DNA of 64,000 bases from Cytobacillus kochii (GTDB lineage Bacteria; Bacillota; Bacilli; Bacillales; Cytobacillaceae), in the NCBI RefSeq assembly GCF_020171845.1, contig NZ_JAIVAM010000007.1:248001-312000 (forward strand), in the 5' to 3' direction. A model generated the notes under the pieces. The model saw only the letters and a list, made by a program, of their open reading frames with translations. It ran no database searches and had not been told where the DNA came from. Shown here in pieces: positions 1 through 8,620 of this stretch (its first letter is position 1; every line of letters begins with the position of its first letter). A program made the translations under genes and the position numbers.

Positions 1-554
1 ACTTCTACAACTTTTACCGCAAATGCTAGTGAGGTCGCCTTTATTAAACCAATAAATGTATTTCCCAAGTTTGGTAAGGCCACTAAGAAAGCTTGCGGGA
101 GGACAATTCTTTTTAACGCTTGAAAAGTAGTCATTCCCACAGAATGGGCCGCTTCCATTTGTCCGATTTGTACAGCATTTAAGGATGCCCGCATAATTTC
201 TGCTTGATAAGCTGATACATTAATTGTGAATGCAATAAAAGCGTAAAGCAGTGGTGAAATATGATCAGCATTATAGGCTGTACCGAAAGATTGATTCATT
301 TTTTCTAATAGAACAGGCACACCGTAGAGGAATACATATAATTGTACCAATAATGGCGTACCTCTAATAAATGATATATAAATAATGAAGAGGCGATTAA
401 GGATAGGGACGCGATAAATTCGGCAAAGAGCAATTAGCAGACCGAATATCAATCCAAACACCATTGCAACAACAGCAATCGCTAAGGTGATAGGCACCCC
501 TTTTAAAACCTCAGGAATCTGCTCAATAGCAAATTCAAAATTGATCATAGGCAT
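1..554 (-). CDS. Polar amino-acid ABC transporter permease (partial, runs off left edge)
   Basis: Membrane subunit of a HisM/TcyL-type importer. The reading frame is open from the window edge to an ATG at 554, about 184 codons; the C-terminus lies outside the window. The N-terminus reads MPMINFEFAIEQIPEVLKG followed by a hydrophobic helix, then an arginine-rich loop and the conserved segment IRGTPLLVQL typical of polar amino-acid permeases. The EAA loop is visible as EAAHSVGMT...RIVLPQAF. A second ATG lies at 548. It follows the sister permease at 573-1271 by 18 bp, so the two should be co-transcribed and form a heterodimeric channel. Substrate is inferred from context as cystine or another sulfur amino acid, not proven. 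Confidence 0.85.
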   Translation of the reverse strand, partial: MPMINFEFAIEQIPEVLKGVPITLAIAVVAMVFGLIFGLLIALCRIYRVPILNRLFIIYISFIRGTPLLVQLYVFLYGVPVLLEKMNQSFGTAYNADHISPLLYAFIAFTINVSAYQAEIMRASLNAVQIGQMEAAHSVGMTTFQALKRIVLPQAFLVALPNLGNTFIGLIKATSLAFAVKVVE

Positions 555-572
555 TAAGTGTTCATTCCTTCA

Positions 573-1271
573 TTATAATTTGGATAAACTGATCTTTCCT
601 TTCTTTAAAACCTTTTCTAATGTACTAATGACCATTTCTATTAAAATACAAGTGCCCCAGTATATAAGAGAAATGACGACATAAATCTCAAACATACCTA
701 TACCATGGTTATTACCTAATATAATCCTTACTTGACCCATAATATCGATAATACCAATCGTGAATGCTAAGGAAGTATCTTTTAATAGCTCGATAATGTT
801 ATTACCTAAATTCGGTAAAGATAAAACGAAGGCTTGAGGCAACACCACTCTCCATAATGCTTGTGTATAAGTCATTCCTACACTATATGCTGCTTCAAAT
901 TGATCCTCACCAACTGCCAAATAGGCAGAACGTACAACTTCTGAAAGATAAGCAGCATTATGCAGGGAGAGACTAATTAAAACAAAAATCATCCGATCCA
1001 TACTATTAATATCAATTTGAAAAGCTAATAACAGCTGTGGTAACCCAAAATAAACAAGAAATAATTGCACTAATAAAGGTGTCGATCGACAGAATGAGAG
1101 ATAAAATGTTGCGATTTGATAAAGTACTTTGAATCTCTTAATACGGATAATCGCTATAGCTACGCCTAAGACTAATGAACAAACTAATGAAATGAGTAAC
1201 ATAAATAAGGTGATTGGTAGCTTATCTAATACTTGTATAAACAAACTAAACCAATCATTCACCACAGACAT
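573..1271 (-). CDS. Polar amino-acid ABC transporter permease (TcyM-like)
   Basis: 232-residue inner-membrane permease of the His/Glu/cystine importer family. It has about five hydrophobic helices, the family motif CRSTPLLVQLF near residue 63, and an EAA loop (FEAAYSVGMTYTQALWRVVLPQAF) near residue 132. A good ribosome site (AAAGGGGAGAAGG) precedes the ATG at 1271. It is the third gene of a leftward operon: ATPase (2938-2186), binding protein (2168-1323), this permease, then a second permease. The two-permease layout with divergent flavoprotein resembles the tcyJKLMN-type sulfur amino-acid systems of Bacillus; the assignment to cystine is inference. Confidence 0.88.
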   Translation of the reverse strand: MSVVNDWFSLFIQVLDKLPITLFMLLISLVCSLVLGVAIAIIRIKRFKVLYQIATFYLSFCRSTPLLVQLFLVYFGLPQLLLAFQIDINSMDRMIFVLISLSLHNAAYLSEVVRSAYLAVGEDQFEAAYSVGMTYTQALWRVVLPQAFVLSLPNLGNNIIELLKDTSLAFTIGIIDIMGQVRIILGNNHGIGMFEIYVVISLIYWGTCILIEMVISTLEKVLKKGKISLSKL

Positions 1272-1322
1272 TCAACCTTCTCCCCTTTCTAATAACAAAG
1301 AATAATCCGTAATTCGATGTGA

Positions 1323-2168
1323 TTACGGATTAAATTTATAGTTTTCCTCATTGATATAATCTAAGTTCTCGAAGAAATTGACTTCAAACCATTTTTCAGC
1401 CAAATCTGGTAAGGTACCATCCTCAATAAGCTCTTTCGTCACCTCATCGAACTCTTTAGCTAATTCTGTGTGTTCTTTATTAAAGACGGCATAAACAGGC
1501 TCTTTTGACACAATCCCGGCCACTTTCAAATTTAAATCCAACTCTTTTTGGACAGCATTGAATGTTGTTACATTAATAAACATGGCATCATCCTTACCAT
1601 CATTAACCCGCTCTAGGTTATCTGCATTAGAAGGAAATTCAATACTCTCAATATCAATTTGCTCATCAGGATTGTTTTTGTTATAACTATTTAATATTGT
1701 TCTTAAACCACCACTAGGAGACATCGGTGCTAATTTTTTGCCTACCATATCTTCTAATGTTTTGATATCTTCACGATCTGGTTGTGTTACGAGAGAAGTG
1801 AGTGAATAACCAAATTCCTGTTCTGGATAAAGGAACTTTTCTTCTCTTTCAGGGTTTTTAAAAAACCAATTAATCGCAAAATCATATTTGCCTGTATCCA
1901 CGCCAACTAAATTTGCTTCCTCTTCTCCCCAAACATATTCAAAATGGTAGTCTTCTAATTTCTTTTCTACTTCTTTCAAATAATCCATATCGTAACCAAT
2001 TGGCTCATTATTATCGTCCGCATATAGGAATGGTGGATTCACCTCGTCACTTATGGCGACAGTAATAACTTTCTTACCATCTTCAGTTGTCCCATTACTT
2101 GAAGACGAGCACCCAGCAATGAATAAAACGCTTATTATAATTAAAAATGCAATATTTAACCCTTTCAT
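1323..2168 (-). CDS. Amino-acid ABC transporter substrate-binding lipoprotein
   Basis: 281-residue SBP_bac_3 protein that delivers ligand to the two permeases downstream. The N-terminus is a lipoprotein signal: short charged start, hydrophobic stretch, and lipobox FIAGC with Cys20. The mature part begins with an acidic/serine linker and contains the family signature VNPPFLYADDNNEPIGYDMD near residues 43-62, and a long alpha/beta fold ending in an acidic tail. Gene spacing (17 bp from the ATPase gene, 51 bp to the permease) supports one operon. TcyJ/TcyK-like cystine binding is the most likely role from context, but polar amino acids in general remain possible. Confidence 0.87.
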   Translation of the reverse strand: MKGLNIAFLIIISVLFIAGCSSSSNGTTEDGKKVITVAISDEVNPPFLYADDNNEPIGYDMDYLKEVEKKLEDYHFEYVWGEEEANLVGVDTGKYDFAINWFFKNPEREEKFLYPEQEFGYSLTSLVTQPDREDIKTLEDMVGKKLAPMSPSGGLRTILNSYNKNNPDEQIDIESIEFPSNADNLERVNDGKDDAMFINVTTFNAVQKELDLNLKVAGIVSKEPVYAVFNKEHTELAKEFDEVTKELIEDGTLPDLAEKWFEVNFFENLDYINEENYKFNP

Positions 2169-2185
2169 TTTAGTCCTCCATTCTC

Positions 2186-2938
2186 TTAGATAGTAAAGTC
2201 TGGTTCTTTCATTATTCTTTTTAAAAACTTCCTTGTTCTCTCTTGTTTCGGGTGAATAAGAATGTCGTCAGGCGACCCTTGTTCGATAATCTGGCCATCA
2301 TCCATAAATACCACTCTATTCGAAACCTCACGAGCAAAATCTATCTCATGGGTGACAATCATCATCGTAACTCCACCACTAGCAATTTCTCGAATAATTT
2401 CTAGCACTTCTCCTACCATTTCCGGGTCAAGTGCTGAAGTTGGCTCGTCAAACAATATAACGTCCGGATTGAGCGCTAACGCCCGGGCAATCCCCACTCT
2501 TTGTTTTTGACCTCCAGAAAGTTGTTGCGGATACGCATTGATCTTATCTGCTAAACCTACCTTAGTTAGAATGTCTATCCCGATTTCTCTCGCTATTTTT
2601 TTCGATTTTTTTTGTGCGACGATTAAACCTTCTGTGACGTTTTCTAGAACCGTTTTATTCTCAAAAAGATTATAGTGTTGAAAAACCATCGCCGTCCTTC
2701 TTCTTAATTGGAGAATGTCTTTCTTTACTGGTTTTTTTGTTTGTATCGTTAAATCATGGATTGATATTGTTCCTTCGTCTGGTTTTTCCAAATAGTTCAC
2801 ACATCTAAGGAGCGTTGTTTTTCCTGAACCGCTCGGACCAATAATTGTAACAACATCCCCTTTGGATACTTCTAAATCAATACCTTTTAATACATGGTTA
2901 TTTTTAAACTTTTTATGAATATGCTTCAGTAAGATCAT
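2186..2938 (-). CDS. Polar amino-acid ABC transporter ATP-binding protein
   Basis: 250-residue ATPase that energises the importer. Visible motifs are Walker [10 protein letters not shown] near residue 34, Q-loop [16 protein letters not shown] signature [15 protein letters not shown] near 140, Walker [15 protein letters not shown] near 160, and the switch histidine in [12 protein letters not shown]. The length and the FQHYNLF Q-loop are typical of GlnQ/TcyN-type ATPases. It is the first gene of the leftward operon. The upstream 214 bp to the divergent flavoprotein gene hold the promoters of both units. Confidence 0.92.
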   Translation of the reverse strand: MILLKHIHKKFKNNHVLKGIDLEVSKGDVVTIIGPSGSGKTTLLRCVNYLEKPDEGTISIHDLTIQTKKPVKKDILQLRRRTAMVFQHYNLFENKTVLENVTEGLIVAQKKSKKIAREIGIDILTKVGLADKINAYPQQLSGGQKQRVGIARALALNPDVILFDEPTSALDPEMVGEVLEIIREIASGGVTMMIVTHEIDFAREVSNRVVFMDDGQIIEQGSPDDILIHPKQERTRKFLKRIMKEPDFTI

Positions 2939-3010
2939 TTAAACCTCACTTTCCTGCATTACTGCATCGGTGTTAGAATTTTATAAAAAAAGATTAACAA
3001 AACAATTTCT

Positions 3011-3036
3011 ATATGTAAAGTCGGAATTTTATTATT
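3011..3036. promoter_or_regulatory. Possible CymR-type sulfur-control site
   Basis: The divergent region between the ABC operon and the flavoprotein gene contains TATATGTAAAGTCGGAATTT, which resembles the GGAATT-containing operators that CymR uses in Bacillus to repress cystine uptake and sulfur-salvage genes. The match rests on memory of the consensus and on the gene content on each side. No symmetric element was found to strengthen it. Confidence 0.3.
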
Positions 3037-3152
3037 TTTTAAATATTTCAACAAACCAGTATCCCCTCCTTGACGAACCTGAACCACTTGTTTAACATTT
3101 AAACCAACAAAGGAAGTAGGGATTAGATCGTTCATTAGAGGAGGAAGAGACA

Positions 3153-4307
3153 TTGGTTTCACAATTATTCGTGAAGACGGAAGAGCAGAGAAAGTGGTTA
3201 CATGCATTACAGACAAAAAAAGCGACGTTTCTTAGTCGTTCACAAGAGATAGATGAAGAGGCGAAATTCCCTCATGAGAATATTCGTGAATTAGTGGAAT
3301 TAGGTTATACAAAAGTGACATTACCTAAAAAATATGGCGGTGAGGGGCTTGGTGTGTATGACATGGTTCTTTTCCAAGAAACTCTTGCTTCCTACGATAG
3401 TGCCACTGCCTTAAGTATCGGCTGGCATGTTGGTGGATTAGGTGAAATCTATGAAAAGCAATTATGGACAGAGAAACAACTTGCCTCTTTTGCAAATGAT
3501 GTACAAAAAGGGGCACTTGTGAACCGGTCTGTGAGCGAAGCACAAACAGGTAGCCCGACAAGAGGTGGCAGACCCGGAACAACTGCTGTGCGCCAAAAAG
3601 GTGCGTGGGTTATGAATGGCCGTAAAAATTTTACAACCATGTCGCCTGCTTTAACCTATTTTCTCACTTCTGCCTGGATAGAGGAGAAACAAACGATTGG
3701 CTTTTTCTTAATTCATAAAGATACGCCAGGATTATCTATTGACGAAACATGGGACGTCGTGGCTATGAGAGGAACAGGAAGTCATGATCTCGTATTAGAT
3801 CAAGTAGTCATTCCTGAAGAGGCACTCGTTGAAACAATTGCTGACAGGGGAAAATCTTTAAATGGATGGGTATTACATATCCCCGCCTGCTATCTCGGAA
3901 TTGCTCAAGCAGCTAGAGATTATGCCGTACAATTTGCCTTAGAGCATAAACCAAATAGTATAAAGGGGTCTATTAGTGAATTACCGAATGTACAAACACT
4001 TCTCGGTGAAATCGATGCCGCTTTGCTTGCTGCAAGACACCTACTCTATCACGTGGCCGAAGTATACGATGATATAGATAGAAGAAAATATATTGAAAAC
4101 GAACTATCTGTTGCTAAATACCAAGTCACACATGCAGCACTTACCGTTGTCGATAAAGCGATGCGTGTCGCAGGAGCAAAAAGCTTACAACGTAATAATC
4201 CACTTCAAAGATATTACCGAGACGTCCGTGCTGGTCTTCATAATCCGCCAATGGACAATATCACCATTCAAAAACTTGCCGAATCAGCGATTGCTGTCTA
4301 TAAATAA
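3153..4307 (+). CDS. Acyl-CoA dehydrogenase family flavoprotein (YdbM/SfnB-like)
   Basis: 384-residue FAD enzyme of the acyl-CoA dehydrogenase superfamily. The N-terminal helical domain contains the PKKYGGEGLG motif near residue 50; the middle beta domain has MNGRKNFTTMSPA; the C-terminal helical domain has the family pattern YRDVRAGLHNPPMDN. Start is TTG at 3153, 6 bp after a strong GAGGAGGA ribosome site; no ATG fits. Divergence from a cystine-type ABC importer argues for the subgroup that works as reduced-flavin monooxygenases or sulfur-scavenging enzymes (YdbM, SfnB, DszC-like) rather than fatty-acid oxidation. Substrate unknown. Confidence 0.85.
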   Translation: MVSQLFVKTEEQRKWLHALQTKKATFLSRSQEIDEEAKFPHENIRELVELGYTKVTLPKKYGGEGLGVYDMVLFQETLASYDSATALSIGWHVGGLGEIYEKQLWTEKQLASFANDVQKGALVNRSVSEAQTGSPTRGGRPGTTAVRQKGAWVMNGRKNFTTMSPALTYFLTSAWIEEKQTIGFFLIHKDTPGLSIDETWDVVAMRGTGSHDLVLDQVVIPEEALVETIADRGKSLNGWVLHIPACYLGIAQAARDYAVQFALEHKPNSIKGSISELPNVQTLLGEIDAALLAARHLLYHVAEVYDDIDRRKYIENELSVAKYQVTHAALTVVDKAMRVAGAKSLQRNNPLQRYYRDVRAGLHNPPMDNITIQKLAESAIAVYK

Positions 4308-4322
4308 GGGCAAGCTAGAATC

Positions 4323-4367
4323 AGACACGAGGGAATTCCAAAATTAAAATTCTCCGTGTCTTTTTTT
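4323..4367 (+). terminator. Rho-independent terminator
   Basis: Hairpin with arms GACACGAGGGAATT and AATTCTCCGTGTC followed by seven T residues, 16 bp after the flavoprotein stop codon. One bulge in the stem. Confidence 0.85.
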
Positions 4368-4464
4368 GTGGCGATAAGTAGCGTTTGGAGGTGATTGGGG
4401 AGGTTCAAACTGATAGGATAACATTTGTAGTAGGGGAATGGGGGATTTCGACTCAGCGCATTTT

Positions 4465-5310
4465 TGTCACTTGTTATGTTTGTCATCACGAATTTGGCAA
4501 TCTATCTTACCACTTGCTTTTTCTCATGACTATTTTAGGTCCGTCACCACATCTTTTTGCTTTTTCATTTGGGATGTGTTCGGATTTCGTTTTTGACAAC
4601 ACAACTACTTGCTTTTCATCCGTGTTATGTTCGTATTCCCATTTTGGCAACTCACCTACCTCCTTTTCATACGAGTTGTGTTCGTATTCCTAAATTGACA
4701 ACTCATCTACCTGCTTTTCGTCCGTGTTATGTTCGTATTCCTATTTTGGCAACTCACCTACCTCCTTTTCGTCCGAGTCATGTTCGTATTCCCATTTTGA
4801 CAACTCACCTACCTCCTTTTCGTCCGAGTTATGTTCGTATTCCCATTTTGACAACTCACCTACCCCCTTTTCATCCGAGTTATGTTCGTATTCCCATTTT
4901 GACAACTCACCTACCTCCTTTTCATCCGAGTTATGTTCGTATTCCCATTTTGGCAACTCACCTACCTCCTTTTCATACGAGTTGTGTTCGTATTCCCATT
5001 TTGACAACTCATCTACCTGCTTTTCATCCGAGTTATGTTCGTATTCCCATTTTGACAACTCGTCTACTTGCTTTTCATCCGAGTTATGTTCGTATTCCCA
5101 TTTTGACAACTCGTCTACTTGCTTTTCATCCGAGTTATGTTCGTATTCCCATTTTGGCAACTCACCTACCTCCTTCTCGTCCGAGTTATGTTCGTATTCC
5201 CATTTTGACAACTCATCTCACTGCTTTCCATCCTAGTTGTGTTCGTTTCTCCAATATGACAACCCATCGTTCTGCTTTTCATCCTAGCTGTGTTCGTATT
5301 GAAACTTTCA
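4465..5310. repeat. 51-bp tandem minisatellite, array 1
   Basis: About 14 full units of 51 bp, with more diverged units at both ends. Each unit carries TTATGTTCGTATTCCCATTT, then TGRCAACTCA and CCTACCTCCTTTTCATCC. Because 51 is a multiple of three and stops are rare, several frames stay open on both strands and give 17-residue periodic proteins. No frame has a ribosome site plus a non-repetitive domain, so I treat the array as non-coding. It sits in the convergent space between the flavoprotein gene and the MFS gene. The degenerate edges and uniform core are the usual mark of homogenisation by slippage or unequal exchange. Confidence 0.95.
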
Positions 5311-5372
5311 CATTTCCCAACACTTCTTTTTATCTTTTTTTCCCTAATTACCTCCACTATCCCTATTTTCCT

Positions 5373-6590
5373 TCAATCCAGTGGTCTCATCTCACTTAGC
5401 CTCACACCATTGTGTCTATATTTGAATAGAAACAGAGATAATAAGCTTAATATTGTGGTCCCGATTAAGAAGGGCAAATAAGTGTTCCATTCAGTTATCA
5501 CCCCTGCTAAGAAAGTAGCGAGCATTCCGGTAAGACTTGTCAGAACATGTACTACGCTTCTGACGCGAGCGATTAAATGATCGGGTGTAATTCCTTGTTG
5601 GACAGAGATTTGGACAACAAATCCCATTGATAGCGCACCATCAAATAGAACCATCCCCAAACACATCAAATAAAAATGACTAGTGGTCAAAAGTATAATC
5701 CCAACCCCTGAGACAGCCATGAGGATACCTAGGAAAGGTAGCCAATTCATTTGCTTAAACCGCGGCATGAGAAAAACACCTAGCAGATTACCAATACCGG
5801 CGCATGACAGTAACAGTCCAATTTGTGTTTCTGAAAAAGATAGCGTTAAATCTGCATGCATGATGACACTGAGGATGATAAAGGTGGTACTAAAAGAGAG
5901 GGATATCGCTGTTAAAGTAATTAACATTTGTGGCGTATTAATAAAAAGTTGGCCCATTCCTGCTTTCGATTCTTCGATAAAAGTCCTTACACTTTTTATT
6001 AAAGTTTGTTGTTTTTTCACCGTTGGTTGATGATTGTATTTTATGAAAATAAGCAGAAGCATGGCTGCGAGATAGAGCGTGCCACAAATGATGAGGGTAG
6101 TCGAGCCACCATATGTTGCAAGGAGATAGCCACCTAAGGCTGGGCCAATGAATGTAACAATGGCATCCGCTGCCTCAAGTAAATTATTCGCACTTAAAAG
6201 CCTTTCTCTCGAAACAATGCGGGGAATCATTGCTTGTTGGGCAATTTGAATAACAAGACCAGCAAAACCGAGTAAAAATATAATGATAGTGATCAACCAT
6301 AGGTCCCCTATACCTCTAGCGAAAATATAAGAAAGAAAAAATAACAAACAGCCGTATACGAAATTGGCAACCCAAGCTACAGTCACCACATTGATTCTTT
6401 CAATAAACGTTCCTACTGGAATGGCAAAGAGAATCGATGCCGCCTTTTGCACCATTAATACAGCCGTCGTTATAATAGGAGACCCAGAAATACCGAGAAC
6501 AATGAGGGGAAGGATAAGTTCATAAAAACGATCACTTAAAAGACGCGATAAGTAATGACTCCACACTTTAATAAATTCTTCGTTTATCAT
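5373..6590 (-). CDS. MFS transporter
   Basis: 405-residue polytopic protein with about 12 hydrophobic helices, start ATG at 6590. N-terminal FYELILPLIVLGISGSPI and PVGTFIERINVV between helices 2 and 3 are of the MFS enterobactin-exporter/macrolide-efflux (EntS/MefA) type; the middle loop has NNLLEAADAIVTFIGPALGG, also typical of that group. It follows a small membrane protein gene by 21 bp and is likely in a unit with the DUF2804 gene upstream. Export of an unknown compound is the reasonable inference. The 3' end lies beside minisatellite array 1. Confidence 0.8.
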   Translation of the reverse strand: MINEEFIKVWSHYLSRLLSDRFYELILPLIVLGISGSPIITTAVLMVQKAASILFAIPVGTFIERINVVTVAWVANFVYGCLLFFLSYIFARGIGDLWLITIIIFLLGFAGLVIQIAQQAMIPRIVSRERLLSANNLLEAADAIVTFIGPALGGYLLATYGGSTTLIICGTLYLAAMLLLIFIKYNHQPTVKKQQTLIKSVRTFIEESKAGMGQLFINTPQMLITLTAISLSFSTTFIILSVIMHADLTLSFSETQIGLLLSCAGIGNLLGVFLMPRFKQMNWLPFLGILMAVSGVGIILLTTSHFYLMCLGMVLFDGALSMGFVVQISVQQGITPDHLIARVRSVVHVLTSLTGMLATFLAGVITEWNTYLPFLIGTTILSLLSLFLFKYRHNGVRLSEMRPLD

Positions 6591-6611
6591 CGACCCACCC
6601 TCATTCCCCTT

Positions 6612-6914
6612 CTATATCGTTTTCGTATATTTTACCCATGCCAATACATTCAATAGAATTGTCACGACTAAAAGCACACTTGAAGCAAAGACAGCTGAAC
6701 TGGTTATATCCATCAAGGCACTAAAATCTCCTATTTCTACAAGAAATTTTTGCACCATTAATTGGAATAAAATAGCCGTACTACAACAGATGAAACTTAA
6801 AAATGAATACGTCGTCCACCGTTTGGTATTTTCTTGTTCTCGACTAAGATTCAGCAACGGTAAGATCCAAGCAACCATGCCTAAAACCAGACTCCCTATA
6901 TTTAACCAACCCAT
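6612..6914 (-). CDS. Small multi-helix membrane protein
   Basis: 100 residues from ATG 6914, which is preceded by AAAGGTGG at good spacing; an earlier in-frame start exists at 6965 but would overlap the DUF2804 gene. Three hydrophobic segments are seen (MGWLNIGSLVLGMVAWILPLL, TYSFLSFICCSTAILFQL, SAVFASSVLLVVTILLNVLAWV). The RWTTYSFLSFICC layout resembles Bacillus cytochrome/YesK-like small membrane proteins, but I do not recognise the family with certainty. It lies between the DUF2804 gene (16 bp upstream) and an MFS gene (21 bp downstream), so one transcript is likely. Confidence 0.65.
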   Translation of the reverse strand: MGWLNIGSLVLGMVAWILPLLNLSREQENTKRWTTYSFLSFICCSTAILFQLMVQKFLVEIGDFSALMDITSSAVFASSVLLVVTILLNVLAWVKYTKTI

Positions 6915-6930
6915 AATAACCACCTTTTTC

Positions 6931-7962
6931 TTACCATTTATTCTCCACCCTCTCAGCAAAACCAAGAAAGTCTTTCAGTACAATGGTTGTTCCATCATCC
7001 AATACCGCTTTACCAGTGAAATGACCAAATACTTGATGCTGATCACTAGAAATAACTATGACCGAGGTGTGGTCTTTACGATCTAAAATGGGGATGAAGT
7101 CCATTTCGAATCTTCCATCGCTTGAAGTGAATCGCCAAGGTGAGAGATAGTCAAGGATCCCATTATTTTGTGGGATATGGAAAGTAACTTCGTCCAGTTT
7201 ATGGGCCACTCCATCATAGAAGAGCATATTTTCACTGGCAAGTGAAGTATCGCCAAAACCATAGCCGATATTAAAGCCGAATGTTTTCCCCTCGACAACA
7301 CCAGATGCTGATCCCCAATACCACGTATTTTTATATATCCATACACCCCTGCCCCAGTCTAATGTAGCAAAGCTGTTCTTTTCCTGAAATTGATATTCTG
7401 TTTGCCCATAGTGGACACTGCCCTTTGCACGCATCCCGTTGATTTTTTGATTATAGTAAAACGCTTGTCGATCTTCCTTAAATGGAATAGCCATTACAAT
7501 AGAATCTTTAGCCTCATTAACTAAATCAATGTCACAGGCAAAGTCAGTTTTACCATCGAAATTTTTCATATGACAACATAATTTCCTACCATTCTTTATA
7601 TGCGAAAAAGACAGCTTAATTCGCTTATCTTGGTAAACAATATCGCCTTCCTTTGAAGTCGACGGTAATTTCAACTTCCCAAATGTAAGAGGCTTCATCA
7701 TACTTGTCGTTCGATAAGAAGCACGCTTAAAATCAAGAAAAGACACACTCAATAAAGCCATGTAGGAATTGTCGGCAATGGTCAGAGCGACACCAAAATC
7801 ATCATTACAAACTAAATAATAATCCCATTCCTTTATTCTCCACGCTTGAGCCTTGATGGCCTTTCGATCATATGTAAGCAGGAGCTGTTTTGCATACCCT
7901 GCTTGAACAAGTTCTCCTTTATCATTTAAAAGATGACCCGCTTCCGTCATTTCTCTCTGCAC
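6931..7962 (-). CDS. DUF2804 family protein
   Basis: 343 residues, no signal peptide and no clear membrane helix. The N-terminal pattern (LLNDKGELVQAGYAKQLLLTYDR), many aromatic residues, and the central TLDWGRGVWIYKNTWYWGSASG are characteristic of DUF2804, a beta-rich family of unknown role that is related in fold to lipocalin-like or AttH proteins. Start is GTG at 7962 with a GGGAGG site 7 bp upstream; that site lies at the end of the phosphatase gene, 12 bp away, which suggests translational linkage. The gene continues into the small membrane protein and MFS genes. Confidence 0.75.
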   Translation of the reverse strand: MQREMTEAGHLLNDKGELVQAGYAKQLLLTYDRKAIKAQAWRIKEWDYYLVCNDDFGVALTIADNSYMALLSVSFLDFKRASYRTTSMMKPLTFGKLKLPSTSKEGDIVYQDKRIKLSFSHIKNGRKLCCHMKNFDGKTDFACDIDLVNEAKDSIVMAIPFKEDRQAFYYNQKINGMRAKGSVHYGQTEYQFQEKNSFATLDWGRGVWIYKNTWYWGSASGVVEGKTFGFNIGYGFGDTSLASENMLFYDGVAHKLDEVTFHIPQNNGILDYLSPWRFTSSDGRFEMDFIPILDRKDHTSVIVISSDQHQVFGHFTGKAVLDDGTTIVLKDFLGFAERVENKW

Positions 7963-7974
7963 AACGTAACCTCC

Positions 7975-8604
7975 CTAAGTGAATTCATATTGGTCCGGTT
8001 GAAGATGAGACATATCTGCTTCCAATAGGATATTTTTCTGACCATTTACAATGTCAATTACTGAAAGACAAGTATCATGAATGTACGGGGCATCCCAAAG
8101 ATTTTCCATAGGTATTTGTTTTAAGTAGGCAAGAAGCGTTTTAATTACGACCGTATGTGTTACAAGCAAAACATTTCCATTCTTATGGTTTGCCATCACT
8201 CTTTTTAGCACTTTTACTGCTCGATCCTGTACTTGCTGAAAACTTTCTCGTTCTGTTGGATGATAGAGATGAGGCGCACGCCAAAAGGCATGGAACTCAT
8301 CTGCGTATTGTTTTTCTACATCTGATTGTTGCTGCCCCTCCCAACTTCCCATATAAATCTCTTGTAAATCCTCATCAGTAAAAATCTTAATTGGGCGATT
8401 GCCTTTAATCAGGCTCGCCGTCATCATCGTTCTTCCACTTGGACTGGCATAAATCGCATCAAACGGGACTTTGCTTAAATGTTCTCCTAATAATTTGGCG
8501 TTCTCCCTCCCAATTGTTGTTAGGTCAGAATCTAATCTTCCCTGTAGCCTTCTTTCTCTATTCCATTCTGTCTGACCATGTCTTGTCATGTATATTTTCA
8601 CCAT
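7975..8604 (-). CDS. Histidine phosphatase family protein (PhoE/GpmB-like)
   Basis: 209 residues. The catalytic RHG motif is at residues 8-10 (MTRHGQTEWN), with a second arginine in SPSGRTMMTASL and the second catalytic histidine in LLVTHTVVIKTLL near residue 150. The Glu of the acid/base region is visible in MGSWEGQ. The family covers broad-specificity phosphatases and cofactor-independent phosphoglycerate mutase homologues; the size and QGRLDSDLT region fit the phosphatase group. Start is ATG 8604 or the adjacent GTG at 8601, which has better spacing to AAGGGTGA. First or second gene of a leftward run ending at the MFS gene. Confidence 0.85.
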   Translation of the reverse strand: MVKIYMTRHGQTEWNRERRLQGRLDSDLTTIGRENAKLLGEHLSKVPFDAIYASPSGRTMMTASLIKGNRPIKIFTDEDLQEIYMGSWEGQQQSDVEKQYADEFHAFWRAPHLYHPTERESFQQVQDRAVKVLKRVMANHKNGNVLLVTHTVVIKTLLAYLKQIPMENLWDAPYIHDTCLSVIDIVNGQKNILLEADMSHLQPDQYEFT

Positions 8605-8620
8605 TCACCCTTCTTTCTGT

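Noticed and set aside
2959-3216. Leftward 85-codon frame over the divergent promoter region
   Set aside because: Covers the start of the flavoprotein gene and the control region; no conserved features.
4741-5236. Long frames on both strands encoding 17-residue periodic proteins in array 1
   Set aside because: They arise from a 51-bp tandem repeat without stops; no ribosome site, no unique domain, and competing frames on both strands.
4465-5310. CRISPR array
   Set aside because: Units are contiguous and identical in length without unique spacers; no cas genes in the window.
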